A DNA stretch of 16,695 nucleotides from Rhodospirillales bacterium (GTDB lineage: Bacteria; Pseudomonadota; Alphaproteobacteria; Rhodospirillales; JAOUPW01). Position 1 is the first letter of the stretch, and each line of letters opens with the position of its first letter. The translations under genes and the position numbers were made by a program. The stretch is from the NCBI GenBank assembly GCA_029879665.1, contig JAOUPW010000001.1:1-16695 (forward strand), given 5' to 3'. The notes under the pieces are model-generated. The model was not told the DNA's origin. It saw nothing but the letters and a program-made list of their open reading frames with translations, and made no database searches. Shown here piece by piece: positions 1 through 7,774 of this stretch.

Positions 1-2
1 TT

Positions 3-581
3 GAAACCGAAGAAGAATCCGGCCTCCGCGTAGTCGAGGACCGGATCGAAATTTCCGACGCCGCCCGCCAGGCGCTGGCCTTGAGCGAGGCCCTGAACGC
101 CGGCAAACATCATGGACAAAGCGGGCTGCCAACCGCCACCCTTCAGGAAATCCGCGCTGATTTCGAGGAAAAAGCTGCCCAGTTGGCGAAAGAACTGGGC
201 AATAAATTCCGTCAGGCGGGGATTGATGACGCCGAACAGATTGTTCTCAACGCCGGCGAAGGCGAATTCACGATTTCCGGCGATCATCCGGCGTTGGGCC
301 GCATCGAAGCGCTGCTCGCCGCCGATCCCGCCTTCACCGAGCGCTTCGTCACGCTTTCGCAGGTCGGGTCCCTATTGGCCACCGCCGATACCCACGGCGA
401 CTTCGCCAGCGCCTACGGCGAAAACGCCGTCGCCGCCGTCGACACGTACGCCACGCAGATTTCAAACATCGATTCAGGCATACATTTTCTCTATCAAGAC
501 GGTGGCATGACCGCTTTGCTTGGTCTGCCCGGCGGCTCCGTGACCTGGTGGTCGACGGTGGAGGTGGAGGGAGAGTCCTAA
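3..581 (+). CDS. Hypothetical protein, 5' end outside the window
   Basis: The reading frame is open from the first bases of the window to a TAA at 579-581, so the gene starts to the left. A TTG at 81 could be read as a start but has no ribosome binding site, and the upstream codons look equally coding (ending EISDAARQALALSEALNA). About 192 residues are visible. A polar, helical N-terminal half (EIRADFEEKAAQLAKEL) is followed by a segment with the pattern NAGEGEFTISGDHP and ALLAADPAFTERF. That pattern recalls small hypothetical proteins of alpha- and deltaproteobacteria that start with an 'ISxxAR' stretch and carry a 'v.GDHP....IEalla.dpel...f' segment. This is a resemblance from memory, not a family assignment. 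There is no signal peptide, membrane helix or catalytic motif. No terminator hairpin is obvious after the stop. Function is unknown. Confidence 0.75.
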   Translation, partial: ETEEESGLRVVEDRIEISDAARQALALSEALNAGKHHGQSGLPTATLQEIRADFEEKAAQLAKELGNKFRQAGIDDAEQIVLNAGEGEFTISGDHPALGRIEALLAADPAFTERFVTLSQVGSLLATADTHGDFASAYGENAVAAVDTYATQISNIDSGIHFLYQDGGMTALLGLPGGSVTWWSTVEVEGES

Positions 582-609
582 CCTATCGAAAAGCAAACAT
601 ACCCAGGTG

Positions 610-618
610 TTATCCACA
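610..618 (+). promoter_or_regulatory. Perfect-consensus DnaA box (TTATCCACA)
   Basis: The nine bases match the high-affinity DnaA box exactly. It lies alone in the 134-base gap between the hypothetical gene and the CBS-domain gene, about 40 bases upstream of the predicted -35 element of the latter. A single box can titrate DnaA or regulate a nearby promoter. No cluster of boxes or AT-rich unwinding element is present, so this is not an origin. A chance match is possible. Confidence 0.35.
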
Positions 619-657
619 ACTTGTAAGCGATTGAATTTGTTCTAATTCGCGGGAAAA

Positions 658-687
658 TTGGGAACGGAATCAATAACCGGGTATAAT
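658..687 (+). promoter_or_regulatory. Sigma-70-type promoter of the CBS-domain gene
   Basis: A -35-like TTGGGA (658-663), an 18-base spacer and a perfect TATAAT (682-687) lie just upstream of the CBS-domain gene. A strong Shine-Dalgarno AAGGAGGA (703-710) sits 5 bases before the ATG at 716. Transcription would start near 694, giving a leader of about 20 bases. The -35 is weak, so the gene may need an activator. Confidence 0.55.
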
Positions 688-715
688 CGGGGCCAGTTGG
701 AAAAGGAGGACCGTC

Positions 716-1189
716 ATGCATCGCAAGATCATTCCGGACCTTATTGAAAACGAACGGCCGAAAAGGGATGGGCGCGTCTGCGAACTGCCGGTGGAAAGCA
801 CGGCATTTGAAGCCGCCCAACAGATGGCCGACTGCAACGTCGCCGCCATCGCCGTCACCGATGAGGACGGAAAATTAAAAGGTATCGTTACCGAACGGGA
901 TCTGACGCGCCGGGTTATGGGTGCTAGGCTCGATCCCAGGGAGACGAAACTCAGCCAAATCATGACCCGGGATCCGGACACGCTGCGTCCGAACGATTCG
1001 GCGCTTGATGCCCTGAAGAAAATGCACCTCGGGCGCTATCGCCACATGCCGGTGGTCACGGACGGCGGCATCGTCGTCGCCATGGTGTCCATCCGTCACC
1101 TGTACGCGGCGATTCAGTTGGATCTGGAAGACGACGTCCAGGAATACCGTTCCTTTGTCTTCGATACCGGTTACGGCGCCCGTCAGTAA
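716..1189 (+). CDS. Two-CBS-domain protein
   Basis: The 157-residue cytoplasmic protein consists almost wholly of a CBS pair. CBS1 spans about residues 15-72 (STAFEAAQQMADCNVAAIAVTDEDGKLKGIVTERDL) and CBS2 about 80-135 (QIMTRDPDTLRPNDSALDALKKM ... HMPVVTDGGIVVAMVSIRHL). The 'G(I/V)hTERDh' and 'RHhPVV' signatures are typical of the family. CBS pairs form Bateman modules that bind adenine nucleotides or similar ligands and act as energy or redox sensors. A stand-alone pair has no catalytic domain, so it probably regulates a partner that cannot be named here. The start is fixed by AAGGAGGA five bases upstream. The gene appears monocistronic, with its own promoter and no close neighbour on the same strand. 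Confidence 0.93.
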   Translation: MHRKIIPDLIENERPKRDGRVCELPVESTAFEAAQQMADCNVAAIAVTDEDGKLKGIVTERDLTRRVMGARLDPRETKLSQIMTRDPDTLRPNDSALDALKKMHLGRYRHMPVVTDGGIVVAMVSIRHLYAAIQLDLEDDVQEYRSFVFDTGYGARQ

Positions 1190-1404
1190 AGGTCACGAAC
1201 AAGAACAGGGGACATCATGCCCGGTACCGGCTTCTGCCCCTTTCACGGCGCGAAGGTTGGGAATTTCTCGTCCGTTTGCATTGCTGCGTGCATAGGAGCT
1301 TCGGGAACGGAGCACCGGTAGATCTTACGGTAGTCTTCGTCCAGGCGCCGGCCCGTGCCCTTCGCCGCTCCGGGGTCGTAAGTTCGGGGCCCATGAGGCG
1401 GGGG
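1190..1404. other. Intergenic region with an open minus-strand frame
   Basis: No confident gene is visible here. On the minus strand the frame of the small membrane protein ending at 1405 stays open beyond its TAG stop for 53 more codons, to a TGA at 1243-1245. That stretch reads like protein (for example RRLDEDYRKIYRC and HAAMQTDEKFPTFAP) but has no start codon at its beginning. A 34-codon plus-strand frame beginning at the ATG at 1217 has no ribosome binding site and is ignored. Confidence 0.4.
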
Positions 1405-1677
1405 CTAGGATGATGTCCGTTGCTCGCGTCTGTAGCTTACTTTAATCACACCCAAAACCAGCAGCATCACAATTCCGAACGCGGCCCCGAACAAGAACGG
1501 ACCGCCAAGATAAAGGCAATAAGCCGTCGCACTAATATGGAAGATACTTATGAGCCGCGTCGCAGTAGATAGCCACCGGGTGGTTCCCTCATGCGTGACG
1601 GCAGCGTCCAGCGGTTGTAGCGCAGACCGGACGGCGGTACTGAAGGTAGAGGTATGAGTCGTTTTCATGGTTACCAT
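1405..1677 (-). CDS. Small two-helix membrane protein, hypothetical
   Basis: The 90-residue protein has two adjacent hydrophobic stretches in its C-terminal half (ISIFHISATAYCLYLGGPFLF and GAAFGIVMLLVLGVIKVSY) and a basic tail (RREQRTSS). It is probably an inner-membrane protein. The ATG at 1677 is preferred over a GTG at 1686 because GGAG lies 8 bases upstream of it. The family is not recognised. Codon use is less GC-biased than in neighbouring genes, so it may be a recent arrival or a marginal gene. The frame stays open past its amber stop for another 53 codons. Confidence 0.5.
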   Translation of the reverse strand: MVTMKTTHTSTFSTAVRSALQPLDAAVTHEGTTRWLSTATRLISIFHISATAYCLYLGGPFLFGAAFGIVMLLVLGVIKVSYRREQRTSS

Positions 1678-1891
1678 AAATCTCACTCCAGTTCAGTTGC
1701 CAACAAGGGGCAGTTCATAACCTGCCTACGTGCACAAATCCGAACCTTGGCCGGGATTTCTAAGTCCGGCCATCAATAAAATCGCTCAACTTCGGTCGTT
1801 TAAGAATTTAGAAGGACGATACGCATCCTAAGCCATGAAATCCGTTGTGTTTCAGGTTCTTGTAACTCAGGTGCCTATTGGAAATCCCTAA

Positions 1892-2042
1892 ATATTCAAC
1901 CGATTTATCGTAAAATTATGGGGAACTTTAATAACAGAGTATGTGACGGCCATCACATCGGCGATCTTGCTTTCCGGCGGCGTTGCAGCCGACGCCCGGA
2001 AACCGGGTTAACGGTTTCTGGTGGAAAAATCCCAATGAATAA
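1892..2042 (+). pseudogene. Probable small exported protein, frameshifted or decayed
   Basis: Reading from 1892 (after a TAA at 1889) gives a protein-like stretch with a basic start and a hydrophobic core: NRFIVKLWGTLITEY, then VTAITSAILLSGGVAADA, then RKPG and a TAA at 2009-2011. This looks like a signal peptide ending in an A-x-A-type site. Skipping one base just before the stop opens the +1 frame, which reads VNGFWWKNPNE and ends at a TAA at 2040-2042. The two halves join smoothly (DARKP-VNGFWWKNPNE). No ATG opens the frame; a GTG at 1943 is the only usual start and lacks a good ribosome binding site. The junction lies within a 7-bp inverted repeat at 1999-2018. The most economical view is a decayed small gene or a sequencing error. 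A programmed shift is less likely. Confidence 0.3.
1999..2018. repeat. Inverted repeat (7-bp stem, 6-base loop)
   Basis: GAAACCG (1999-2005) pairs with CGGTTTC (2012-2018) around the loop GGTTAA. It lies 28 bases beyond the end of the minus-strand MoxR operon and could slow transcription there. There is no T-tract on either strand, so it is not a standard intrinsic terminator. It also spans the apparent frameshift of the small plus-strand frame. Confidence 0.35.
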
Positions 2043-2045
2043 AAA

Positions 2046-4151
2046 TCAATGCCCTTCCCGCCACCAGGCGGCCATCAGCATGCCCAGTACCAAAACCAGC
2101 GCCGCCAGTCCCGGCAGCAGGGGATTCTGGATGATCCCGGCAACCATGTAAGACCGGTTCTCGGTAAACCCGATCCAGCCGCGCCCGGCGCTGTCCCGGC
2201 CCGCCTGGGTGCGCCTGAGTTCCGGCAGGCCGTCGGCCAGCCAGTGGATGCCGCCGCCGGTGGCCTTGACCAGGGGCGTCAAGAGCTGGGCGGTGGCGCG
2301 CAGGTCGGCAAGTTCCAGCGGGTTTGCCGTGCCGGCGGCGGCCAGCGCCGTCTGGGTGCCATCGGTGACCCGGTATAGTCCGTTTTCCTCCGCCGGAAGG
2401 GTGGCACCGCCCACGCCGGGACCCCTGTGTTCCAGTTTAAGAATGTGTTCTTCGCCCGACGGTGTGGTGACGGTAATTTCCGGCGTTTCGGTGCCCAAAC
2501 TGCGGCGCCGCACCGTCAGGATTCCGCTTTTGATCGACGCTTTGAGGATTTTTTCTTCCAGGTCCGGTTCTTTCATCAGCCAGTGGGCGAGGCGGCGCAA
2601 CAGTTCGCCTTGCGGCCCGCCACCTTCGAATTCCCGCGCCCACAGCCAGATCTGATCGCTCATCAACTGAGCGATGCGTCCCTTGTCCACCCGGTCGAGA
2701 ATCAACAGCGGGCCGCCGTCGATCCCTTGCATCAGCGTCGTGCCGGTGGTGTCCTTGGTTTCAATCTGCCGGAACCAGCGGCCCCAGGTTGGCGCCTTGC
2801 CGGTGGCTCCGTCGAGCAGGGCGGTGACCGGATGGCGCTGCCCCAGTTCGGTGATCAACGGCTTAAAGCCACCTTCCAGCACCCGCCCCGACGGCTTGCC
2901 CGGCATGATCGCGCCCAGGGGACTGCGGAACAGGCTGCGCAGTCCGGCAAATTCGGGCCCCGCCGAAAGCATCAAGGCGCCGCCCTCGCGCACGTATTTT
3001 TCGATGTTGCGGATATAGGCGGGTGGCAGCACGTTACGAAGTTCATAGCGGTCGAACACGATCAGGTCGAATTCCTTCAGCTTGACTTCGAATAATTCGC
3101 GCACGGGGAAAACGATCAACGAAAGTTCATCGAGCGGCGTGAAATCCTGTTTTTCCGGCGTGCGCAGGATGGTGAAGTGAACCAGATCCACCGAAGGGTC
3201 GGATTTGAGAAGATTACGCCAGGTGCGCTCGCCGGCGTGAGGTTGGCCGGAGACCAGCAGCACCCTGAGCCGGTCGCGCACGCCATTGATATTCAGCACC
3301 GCCCGGTTGTTTAACGTTGACAGTTCTCCCGGGATTTCCTCGGCGATGAGTTCCAACACCGTCTGACCGGCATGGTCCAGCTTGACGGAAAAAGTTTCCG
3401 ACCGTCCGACCGGAACCGTGCCGCTGGAGACTTCGATGCCGTTCTTAAGCAGCCGGACTCCGGCCCGGGTTCCCAGGTTTGCGCCCTGGGTTTTCTTTTT
3501 GTCGCCGGCGTCGAAATCCTCGACCCGAAAGCGAAGCGTGATATCACCGCCGACGATGCCGTAAGCCGGGGCCTTTTCGATGATCAGACGGCGGTCGGCT
3601 TCATTGCGGTTACCGTTCAACAACACATGTACCGGTCCGGGGAACGAATCTTTTTTTGCGGCTTTAGACTCAAATTGGGGCGCGTCATGGACCTGGCCGT
3701 CGGTGATCAGCACCGCGCCGGCGAAGCGCTGCTGGGGAATGCTCGTCATTGCCTTGGAAAGAGCGTCGATCAGGCGGGTGCCGGAATCTTCCGCCGCGTC
3801 CGGCCCGCCACCCCGGGTGCGGATGACGTTGACTTCAAGCCCTCCAAAACGTTCCATTTCGGCGCGGAGCTTTTCCAGCGCCGCTTCGTTTTGCTTCTTG
3901 CGTTCGCCGACGGACTGGCTTTGCGATTCATCGATGACGATGACGGCGATGTCCGGCTGATTTTTGCGATCTTCTTCGACCATGCGGGGGTTGAGTGCGA
4001 CTGCGGCAATCAGGGTCAGCGCCGTGGCGCGGAGCACGATGCCGCGTCCGCCCCGCATCAGGGCCAGGCCGAGCAAGGCAATGGAAATCGCACCGAAGAT
4101 CGCGATCAGCGGCCACGGCAACAGCGGCGCGAATGAAATTCCCCCGCTCAA
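2046..4151 (-). CDS. Membrane protein with VWA-like and amidotransferase-like regions (MoxR operon)
   Basis: The protein has 701 residues. Two membrane helices (about residues 11-31 and 37-54) precede a VWA-like segment with an intact metal-site pattern D-E-S-Q-S (residues 74-78). Further on there is a Rossmann-like region of the class I glutamine-amidotransferase type (FDLIVFDRYELRNVLPPAYIRN, then YVREGGALMLSAGPEF). A last helix (PLLPGLAALVLVLGMLMAAWW) ends the protein. No catalytic Cys is evident in the amidotransferase-like part, so it is probably structural. Most of the chain should face the periplasm. It is the last gene of the MoxR operon. Its TTG start (4151) overlaps the TGA of the upstream gene, with GGAAAGG 8 bases before it, so translation is probably coupled. 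The likely role is as an envelope partner of the MoxR chaperone system; the substrate is unknown. Confidence 0.85.
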   Translation of the reverse strand: MSGGISFAPLLPWPLIAIFGAISIALLGLALMRGGRGIVLRATALTLIAAVALNPRMVEEDRKNQPDIAVIVIDESQSQSVGERKKQNEAALEKLRAEMERFGGLEVNVIRTRGGGPDAAEDSGTRLIDALSKAMTSIPQQRFAGAVLITDGQVHDAPQFESKAAKKDSFPGPVHVLLNGNRNEADRRLIIEKAPAYGIVGGDITLRFRVEDFDAGDKKKTQGANLGTRAGVRLLKNGIEVSSGTVPVGRSETFSVKLDHAGQTVLELIAEEIPGELSTLNNRAVLNINGVRDRLRVLLVSGQPHAGERTWRNLLKSDPSVDLVHFTILRTPEKQDFTPLDELSLIVFPVRELFEVKLKEFDLIVFDRYELRNVLPPAYIRNIEKYVREGGALMLSAGPEFAGLRSLFRSPLGAIMPGKPSGRVLEGGFKPLITELGQRHPVTALLDGATGKAPTWGRWFRQIETKDTTGTTLMQGIDGGPLLILDRVDKGRIAQLMSDQIWLWAREFEGGGPQGELLRRLAHWLMKEPDLEEKILKASIKSGILTVRRRSLGTETPEITVTTPSGEEHILKLEHRGPGVGGATLPAEENGLYRVTDGTQTALAAAGTANPLELADLRATAQLLTPLVKATGGGIHWLADGLPELRRTQAGRDSAGRGWIGFTENRSYMVAGIIQNPLLPGLAALVLVLGMLMAAWWREGH

Positions 4152-6859
4152 CGGCTCAGCCTTTCCATGATCGCCGGCAGGTGAACCTGATCGGCCTTGT
4201 AGTTACCGGTAAGCACGTACATGACTAGATTGATGCCGAAGCGAAACGCCCATTCCCGCTGTTTCTCGCCACCGGGCACTACCGGGAACAGGGGCTGGTG
4301 GGCGTCATTCAAGGCCCATGCGCCGGCCCAGTCGTGGCTGCCGATGATCACCGAACTGACACCGTCGTTGACGCGTTCGCCGGGGATCTCGACCCATACG
4401 GTGTCGCCGGTCCAGCGGCCGGGAAATTCCTTCATCAGGTAAAAGGACCTTCTCAGCACATGATCGGCGGGCGCCGGCCTTAAGGGGGGAATGTCCAAGC
4501 CCCGAGTTATTGTGACGATGTCTCCGGTTCCGGAACCAGATTGATCGCGGGTATCGAACAAAATCGTGCCGCCGCCCAGCAGATAGGCGTTGACCTGAGC
4601 AGCCGCCCGGGGCGACAGAGCAGGCTGACCTAAGGAAACCGGCCAATAGAGCAATGGAAAAAAGGACAAAGTGTCGTATTCCGGATCAACGCCGACCGGG
4701 GTTCCCAGGACCGCGGCGGTGCGCTGGTTGACCATGGCACTTAGGCCGCTGAGTCCGGCGCGGCTGGTCCGGTCCACTTGTGGGTTTCCGGTCAGCACAT
4801 AGGCGAGACGCGTTTCCAGGCTGGCGGCCAGCGCCATTTCGTCCCGGGTTTGGGCGTTGACTTCGTCGCCGGGGGCGAACATGAGAATTACCGCGGCCGC
4901 GCCTGCCACGCGTTTCCAGTTCAGTAACCCTCTCAGCGCAAGGCTGGCGATCAGATCGATTAAGGCCAACCCCAACACCAGCCCAAGCAGCCAGGGCCGT
5001 AAATCCCGTTCGCGGGCTTCGCTGTAGCCTTGGTAGTCAATGCCGGCGACGTTAGTTACGAAGGGCGCTGTCACCGGCAGGGACGCCGACAGATTAAGCG
5101 CGCGGCGCGATGATTCGTCGCCGTAATAACCAGGCGGATGTTCGGGTTCGGCGATGGTTTCGGAAAAAGTTCCGGCGGCGATATCCAGGGTGTCGGGCGG
5201 GGGCGGCCCCAGTCGGCCGAACCCGTCCAGTATTTCCCGAGGTTCCAGCGGCGGGCCACCCGATCCGGCGGTGACTCCCTGGCTGAGGGCGACGACCTTG
5301 CGCAGCATTTCCACAAACAGGCCGGACAACGCCAAATTCGACCAGGTGGTGTTGGCGGTGGTGTGCACCAGGATCAGCCAGCCGTCGCCTTGCTTCGCCG
5401 CCGTCACCAACGGCGTTCCGTCGCTGAGCTTGACCCAGGTCTTATCCGCCAGATCGAGGGCGGGCTTTGCCAGGAGCTGGCGGCGGATGGATATCTCGTT
5501 TGTTTTACCGGTGGGAATTTTCAGGCCAAAGAAAGGGCTGGTGTCTTCGAACGGAGCCAGTGTGACCGGCTGGTCCCAGGACATGGCTCCGCCCAGGGCC
5601 CGGTTGCCGAGGCGAAGATCGACCGGAGTCAATCCGTCCGACTTCACCGCAAGCCGGGGCCCAGCGAATCGCAGCAACACACCGCCGGCTTTGATCCATT
5701 TGCTGATCCGGTCCAGTTCTTCCGGTTTGAGAAGCGGCGGATCGGCCAGCACAAGGACAGCAAGTTGGCGGCCGAGCAGATCGGAAAGGGTGCCGCGGCG
5801 GACTTCAGTGAACGGTTTTAAGGCGCGTTCCAAATAATAAAGACTACCCAGCAGGGGTTGACTGCTGTCAGTGCCGCCGGGATCGAGCAGTCCGGCGGGC
5901 CGGACCCGCCAACGTTCGTCCGCGAGCACGACGGAACCCGCCGTTTCCTGGCCCTCGATGATCAGGCGTTCGAGCCGGTTGCGCAGTTCAACGGGAAGTT
6001 CCAACCGGGCGGCGGCTATTTTCTGGCCATCCTTGAAAACCATGTCTTCGCGGGCCAGCAGATTGCCGTTTGTGGCCAGGGCGCGGACCCGGATGGTTTC
6101 TTCGCCCTTTTGATCGGGGCGCACTGCTTCGAGAACGAGGACGCCTTCTTCCGGAGATGGCGGGCGCAGCAGCCGGGCGGCGGATGAGCTGGGGTCGGAA
6201 ATGACCGTTACCGCACCGAGGGTTCGAAGTTCGGTCACCAGTTTTGCGCTTCCGCCTTCTTCAAGGCCGTCGCTCAGCCAGATCACATGCCCCGGTTGGC
6301 TTTTCAGCAAATCCTCAGAAGTCAGCAGAGGTTGCAGCGCTTCCTTGCGGTCCGTCGCCCAGGGCTTGGGTTGCAGAGGTGCAACCCGGTCGCGTGCATT
6401 TTTCGCCGTCATAAATTCCACCGCCGGCCGCGCCGATTTTAATGAGATTTTAGCGGTGGTGACGACGGCGACCTGGCGGTTTTCTCGTCCGGCCTGATCG
6501 AGCAGGTTTCCGATCATGGTCTGACGTGCCGGCCAGTCACGGGCGGCGGCCCAGCCGTCATCAATGATAAGAATCAACGGCCCCTGGCTTCGAATCATGG
6601 AAGACGCATTGAGCAACGGATGGGCGATGCCCAGGATCAGAGCCGCCGCCATCAACAGCCGCAACAGCAACAACCACAGCGGCGATGTCGCCGTGCTTTC
6701 CTGGTCGGTGGAAAGATCCATCAGCAAGCGGATGGGCGGGAAGCCCATGCGCATCGGCGCCGGTGGCATCAGCCGCAGCAGAAGCCAGATCGCCGGCAAC
6801 AGAGCCAAACCGACCAGGGCCCAGGGTGCGGCAAACGATAGGGGGCCGAGTGCGATCAT
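4148..6859 (-). CDS. BatA-type / DUF4159 membrane protein
   Basis: The protein has 903 residues. The N-terminus matches the aerotolerance-regulator (BatA) N-terminal domain: a helix at about 8-30, the segment PPAPMRMGFPPIRLLMDL, and a second helix near 60-80. A VWA-like fold follows, but where DxSxS is expected it reads DDGWAAARDW, so metal binding is probably lost. A membrane segment lies near residue 640 (WLLGLVLGLALIDLIASLAL) with a hydrophobic stretch shortly after. The last ~215 residues (from about TRLAYVLTGNPQVDRTS) are a DUF4159 domain with YDTLSFFPLLYWPV and GGGTILFDTRDQ. The protein probably anchors a complex acted on by the MoxR ATPase at the inner membrane. Its ATG is 4 bases after the DUF58 stop and its stop overlaps the next start, so the genes are translationally linked. 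The ribosome binding site is weak, consistent with coupling. Confidence 0.9.
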   Translation of the reverse strand: MIALGPLSFAAPWALVGLALLPAIWLLLRLMPPAPMRMGFPPIRLLMDLSTDQESTATSPLWLLLLRLLMAAALILGIAHPLLNASSMIRSQGPLILIIDDGWAAARDWPARQTMIGNLLDQAGRENRQVAVVTTAKISLKSARPAVEFMTAKNARDRVAPLQPKPWATDRKEALQPLLTSEDLLKSQPGHVIWLSDGLEEGGSAKLVTELRTLGAVTVISDPSSSAARLLRPPSPEEGVLVLEAVRPDQKGEETIRVRALATNGNLLAREDMVFKDGQKIAAARLELPVELRNRLERLIIEGQETAGSVVLADERWRVRPAGLLDPGGTDSSQPLLGSLYYLERALKPFTEVRRGTLSDLLGRQLAVLVLADPPLLKPEELDRISKWIKAGGVLLRFAGPRLAVKSDGLTPVDLRLGNRALGGAMSWDQPVTLAPFEDTSPFFGLKIPTGKTNEISIRRQLLAKPALDLADKTWVKLSDGTPLVTAAKQGDGWLILVHTTANTTWSNLALSGLFVEMLRKVVALSQGVTAGSGGPPLEPREILDGFGRLGPPPPDTLDIAAGTFSETIAEPEHPPGYYGDESSRRALNLSASLPVTAPFVTNVAGIDYQGYSEARERDLRPWLLGLVLGLALIDLIASLALRGLLNWKRVAGAAAVILMFAPGDEVNAQTRDEMALAASLETRLAYVLTGNPQVDRTSRAGLSGLSAMVNQRTAAVLGTPVGVDPEYDTLSFFPLLYWPVSLGQPALSPRAAAQVNAYLLGGGTILFDTRDQSGSGTGDIVTITRGLDIPPLRPAPADHVLRRSFYLMKEFPGRWTGDTVWVEIPGERVNDGVSSVIIGSHDWAGAWALNDAHQPLFPVVPGGEKQREWAFRFGINLVMYVLTGNYKADQVHLPAIMERLSR

Positions 6860-6863
6860 GGCG

Positions 6864-7760
6864 CTACCATGACCGGCCCTGGGTCAGGGCCAGGAACAAA
6901 GACAGCAAAATGCTTTCCGGCGCATGATCTGTATGATGGGTGGTGAACGTCCAGCCGGCGCCCCGCGCCATTGCCGCAAGCCCGTCCCGGTGACGGGAGA
7001 GGGCAGCAATATAATCCGCGCGCACCGCTTCCACCTTCCCGATCAGGACGTCGCCTTCCCGTTCCGGGCCCTGGAACTGAACGCGACCGTCAAAGGGCAG
7101 GGTTTCTTCCGCAGGATCGAGAATCTGGACCAAGTGTCCGGTCAACCCCCGGCCTACATAGGGATCAAGGGCGGCCTTAGTTTCCATCAAGGGCGAAAGA
7201 AAATCGCCGAACAGGACCAGCCGTCCGTGGCGGGGCAGAAGTTCAAACGGCGGCAGGCTATCCGCAGGGCGCTCTTCCTGGAGGGACGTGGATTCAATTG
7301 TTTGGGCCATGCGGGTGAGCACAGCGCGGCCGGTGGCGGGCGGCCGTCCGGAGCCGAGCAGGCTCATGCGTTCGCCGCCGCGCACCAACAGGGATGCCAA
7401 GGCAAGCAGCAGGATGTCAGCGCGGTCGGATTTGGTCGGCAGGTTGTTTGATGACCGGTAGGCCATGGAGGGGGAGACATCGCGCCATAACCAAACACTT
7501 TGCGCCGCTTCCCATTCGTTTTCCCGCACGTAAACCGGTTGCGATTTGGCCGATTGCCGCCAGTCGATATCAGCCGCCGAATCGCCGGTCTGATAGCGGC
7601 GAAACTGCCAGAAGGTTTCCCCCTGGCCAACCCGGCGCCGGCCGTGGACCCCTTGGGACACGGTGGCAGCAACCCGTTCGGCGGCAATCAACAACGGCGG
7701 CAATCCGGCCGCGAGTTCCTCGGCTTTATGATGTAATCCGCCAGACCGCATTTCCGACAT
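6864..7760 (-). CDS. DUF58 domain protein
   Basis: The 298-residue soluble protein has the DUF58 signature around residues 52-70 (QFRRYQTGDSAADIDWRQSA) followed by YVREN. A VWA-like fold begins at VWLWRDVSPSMAYRS, where D94, S96 and S98 form an intact DxSxS metal-site motif. DUF58 proteins are regular partners of MoxR AAA+ ATPases and are thought to act as adaptors between the ATPase and its target. The start is set by GGAGG 8 bases before the ATG at 7760. The gene lies 14 bases after moxR and 4 bases before the DUF4159 gene. Family assignment is firm; molecular role is inference. Confidence 0.93.
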   Translation of the reverse strand: MSEMRSGGLHHKAEELAAGLPPLLIAAERVAATVSQGVHGRRRVGQGETFWQFRRYQTGDSAADIDWRQSAKSQPVYVRENEWEAAQSVWLWRDVSPSMAYRSSNNLPTKSDRADILLLALASLLVRGGERMSLLGSGRPPATGRAVLTRMAQTIESTSLQEERPADSLPPFELLPRHGRLVLFGDFLSPLMETKAALDPYVGRGLTGHLVQILDPAEETLPFDGRVQFQGPEREGDVLIGKVEAVRADYIAALSRHRDGLAAMARGAGWTFTTHHTDHAPESILLSLFLALTQGRSW

Positions 7761-7774
7761 GCTCTCGGCCTCCG

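Larger units (their letters stand above)
1678..2045. other. AT-richer intergenic region, mostly without recognised features
   Basis: This gap lies between the end of the MoxR operon and the start of the small membrane gene. It contains the frameshifted small frame (1892-2042) and the hairpin at 1999-2018. The stretch 1678-1890 must hold the promoter of the small minus-strand gene, but no good -35/-10 pair stands out. Confidence 0.5.

Noticed and set aside
582..715. Replication origin at the DnaA box
   Set aside because: There is only one box, no AT-rich unwinding repeats, and no origin-linked genes nearby.
1190..1404. Transposase remnant suggested by the GGGGACATCATGCC-like stretch
   Set aside because: No transposase-like translation, terminal repeats or target duplications were found.
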